Assembly: GCA_030621105.1 (NCBI GenBank)
Contig: JAUXIH010000041.1
Coordinates: 1-8,026 of the forward strand
Origin: Dehalococcoidia bacterium
GTDB taxonomy: Bacteria > Chloroflexota > Dehalococcoidia > GIF9 > AB-539-J10
DNA: 8,026 nt
Direction of reading: 5' to 3'
The notes under the pieces are model-generated. The model worked only from the letters and a program-made list of their open reading frames with translations. It was not told where the DNA came from and made no database searches. Below, piece after piece: positions 6,448-8,026 of the stretch (positions are counted from its first letter, which is position 1; the number at the start of each line of letters is the position of its first letter). The position numbers and the translations under genes were made by a program.

Positions 6448-7851
6448 ATGGCAAAAATAAACTTAAATCGCCAACCGATGCCCAAACAGTCTCTGGAGTC
6501 AAGAAAAAACAACTTCGACGAGGTTGCTTTAGGTTATACCCCAGAGCAAGCGCTGGAGGAGGCCAGCCGTTGTCTCCAGTGCCCCAAACCGCCATGTGTT
6601 ACGGGATGTCCTGTAGGCATTGACATCCCTGACTTCATAAAAGCGCTGCGTGAACACGATATGCCTGAAGCAACACATATTCTCAAGCGCAAGAATAGTC
6701 TCCCTGGCATCTGTGGCAGGGTCTGTCCCCAGGAATCTCAGTGCGAGAAGAGCTGCGTATTAACCAAAAAAGGCGCCCCTGTGGCCATCGGCAGGTTGGA
6801 ACGTTACGTCGCTGACTGGGAACGCTCCCACCCAGAGCTCGTTCGAAAACAAGGGCCCCACATCGACCATCATGGAAAGAAGATAGCCATTGTTGGCTCA
6901 GGGCCAGCAGGCTTATCCTGCAGCGCCCAGCTAGCGCAAATGGGGTATGAGGTAACCATATTCGAGGCACTCCATTCAGCCGGAGGAGTATTAACATACG
7001 GAATTCCGTCCTTCAGGCTCCCCAAGGACATAGTCCAAGGCGAGATAGATTATGTCAAATCGCTGGGTGTTGAAATACAGCTTGACCAGGTAATAGGAAA
7101 GATATCCACCGTGGATGATATCTTAAAAAATGGCTATGCTGCCGTATTTCTGGCTCCGGGAGCTGGAGCTCCAATGTTTCTCGATATACCGGGCGAAAAC
7201 CTCAATGGAATTTATTCTGCCAATGAATTCCTTACTAGAATCAATCTCATGAAGGCCTATCTCTTTCCCGAATACGATACACCAATAAAAACAGGTAACA
7301 GGGTAGCTGTGATTGGTGGCGGCAATGTCGCCATGGATGCCGCAAGATGCACTGCAAGACTTGGCGCTGAAAAAGTATACATCATATATCGCCGCTCCAG
7401 AACAGAAATGCCAGCAAGACAGGAAGAGAGAGAGAATGCCGAAGAGGAAGGAGTAATTTTCACTCTCCTGACAAATCCTAAAAGATTCATCGGTGATGAC
7501 CATGGCAAGCTTACCGCAATTGAGTTATATAAAATGAAGCTTGGCGAGCCCGATGACACTGGTAGGCGTAGACCCATAACTATACCGGAAAGTGAATTCA
7601 CTATTGACATTGACACAGCAATCGTTGCGCTGGGAACAAAACCTAACCCCCTGATTCCTTCATCAACCACAGGTCTGGATTTGACCAGATGGGGCACTGT
7701 AAAAACAGATGCAGCTACAGGCAAAACCAGCAAAAACAGCGTCTGGTGTGGAGGAGACATGGCTACTGGGGCAGCTACCGTCATCAGCGCCATGGGGGCC
7801 GGGAAGATAGCCGCAACTTCCATTGATAGCTATCTAAAAAACACCGGCTGA
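6448..7851 (+). CDS. sudA: NfnB/SudA-type NADPH-dependent oxidoreductase (GltD-like, FAD, two [4Fe-4S])
   Basis: The large subunit partner of the preceding gene, 467 residues, in the glutamate synthase small-chain-like flavoprotein family. The N-terminal ferredoxin-like part has eight cysteines in two groups: C42, C45, C50, C54 (CLQCPKPPCVTGCP) and C89, C93, C99, C103, consistent with two [4Fe-4S] clusters. An FAD Rossmann motif lies at 145-173 (IAIVGSGPAGLSCSAQLA). An NADP(H) Rossmann motif lies at 286-317 (VAVIGGGNVAMDAARC, followed by IIYRRSRTEMPA). The C-terminal GD motif is WCGGDMATGA (433-442). In NfnAB this subunit carries the electron-bifurcating FAD; here that is inferred from pairing. 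A stand-alone glutamate synthase small subunit is less likely because SudB is adjacent and no large subunit is present. The start is 3 bases after the sudB stop, so the two are probably coupled. It converges on polA with 18 bases between stops. Confidence 0.92.
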   Translation: MAKINLNRQPMPKQSLESRKNNFDEVALGYTPEQALEEASRCLQCPKPPCVTGCPVGIDIPDFIKALREHDMPEATHILKRKNSLPGICGRVCPQESQCEKSCVLTKKGAPVAIGRLERYVADWERSHPELVRKQGPHIDHHGKKIAIVGSGPAGLSCSAQLAQMGYEVTIFEALHSAGGVLTYGIPSFRLPKDIVQGEIDYVKSLGVEIQLDQVIGKISTVDDILKNGYAAVFLAPGAGAPMFLDIPGENLNGIYSANEFLTRINLMKAYLFPEYDTPIKTGNRVAVIGGGNVAMDAARCTARLGAEKVYIIYRRSRTEMPARQEERENAEEEGVIFTLLTNPKRFIGDDHGKLTAIELYKMKLGEPDDTGRRRPITIPESEFTIDIDTAIVALGTKPNPLIPSSTTGLDLTRWGTVKTDAATGKTSKNSVWCGGDMATGAATVISAMGAGKIAATSIDSYLKNTG

Positions 7852-7869
7852 ACTAACTTGGCTATCCCC

Positions 7870-8026
7870 CTATTCACCAAGGGGAGACATATCCTTCCAG
7901 TTTTTCCCTGATTTCAAATCCACTCTCAACGGAACGTAAAGCTCTATTGCATGAACCATCGCCTCAGTAACCAGAGATGCCATCTCTGCTATTTCCGCTG
8001 ACGGCACTTCAAAGATCAGCTCATCG
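7870..8026 (-). CDS. polA: DNA polymerase I, C-terminal end (runs off right edge)
   Basis: Only the last 51 codons and a TAG stop lie in the window. Read on the minus strand, the fragment begins DELIFEVPSAEIAEM, which is the end of polymerase motif C (VHDE) of family A polymerases; the preceding VH lies off the edge. It ends with VPLRVDLKSGKNWKDM, the usual PolA C-terminus (LxVDxxxGxNW). PolA fills repair gaps and removes RNA primers. The fragment is intact with a normal C-terminal length. mutM often sits next to polA in bacteria; here it is on the same strand but 2.3 kb downstream, separated by sudBA in the opposite direction. Confidence 0.9.
   Translation of the reverse strand, partial: DELIFEVPSAEIAEMASLVTEAMVHAIELYVPLRVDLKSGKNWKDMSPLGE

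Noticed and set aside
7257..7823. A 188-codon open frame on the minus strand opposite sudA
   Set aside because: It is an antisense shadow of the SudA Rossmann region, with no domain or start signal.
7867..7884. Hairpin CCCCT-8 bases-AGGGG between the sudA and polA stops, considered as a shared terminator
   Set aside because: The stem is only 5 base pairs and neither side is followed immediately by a T-rich run.

Overview
The window looks like a chromosomal core segment of an anaerobic bacterium. The best guess is a member of the Dehalococcoidia (Chloroflexota): base composition is balanced, genes are packed, a SudB/SudA (NfnA/NfnB-type) flavoprotein pair is present, and there is a two-gene envelope module of a style I associate with that group. 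The assignment rests on general resemblance, not on a marker gene, and is tentative. I see no phage, transposon, CRISPR or plasmid genes.

Layout from left to right. Bases 1-558 (minus) hold the N-terminal 186 codons of a DegV-family lipid-binding protein that runs off the left edge. Bases 743-2577 (minus) form a tight yebC-ruvC-ruvA operon with single-base gaps; ruvB is not next to it. The divergent gene def (peptide deformylase) follows at 2736-3209 (plus). Convergent to it, 3252-4396 (minus) is a two-gene operon for exported beta-rich proteins: one secreted with a WxL-like motif, the other a membrane-anchored Ig-like partner. A CAT-anticodon tRNA (4566-4640, plus) sits back-to-back with that operon and has its own good promoter. 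mutM (4683-5534, minus) converges on the tRNA. sudB-sudA (5605-7851, plus) diverge from mutM, and the last 51 codons of polA (minus) enter from the right edge.

Functional themes. DNA repair and replication are represented by ruvC/ruvA (Holliday junction processing), mutM (oxidised purine removal) and polA. Translation is represented by yebC, def and the tRNA. SudBA moves electrons between NAD(P)H pools and ferredoxin in the cytoplasm. The envelope pair is the least characterised part.

Regulation. Several promoters can be read by eye: yebC, the envelope operon, the tRNA, mutM and sudB. Four of the five place the -10 hexamer only 10-17 bases before a start codon, suggesting very short or leaderless mRNAs. 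The mutM and sudB promoters physically overlap.
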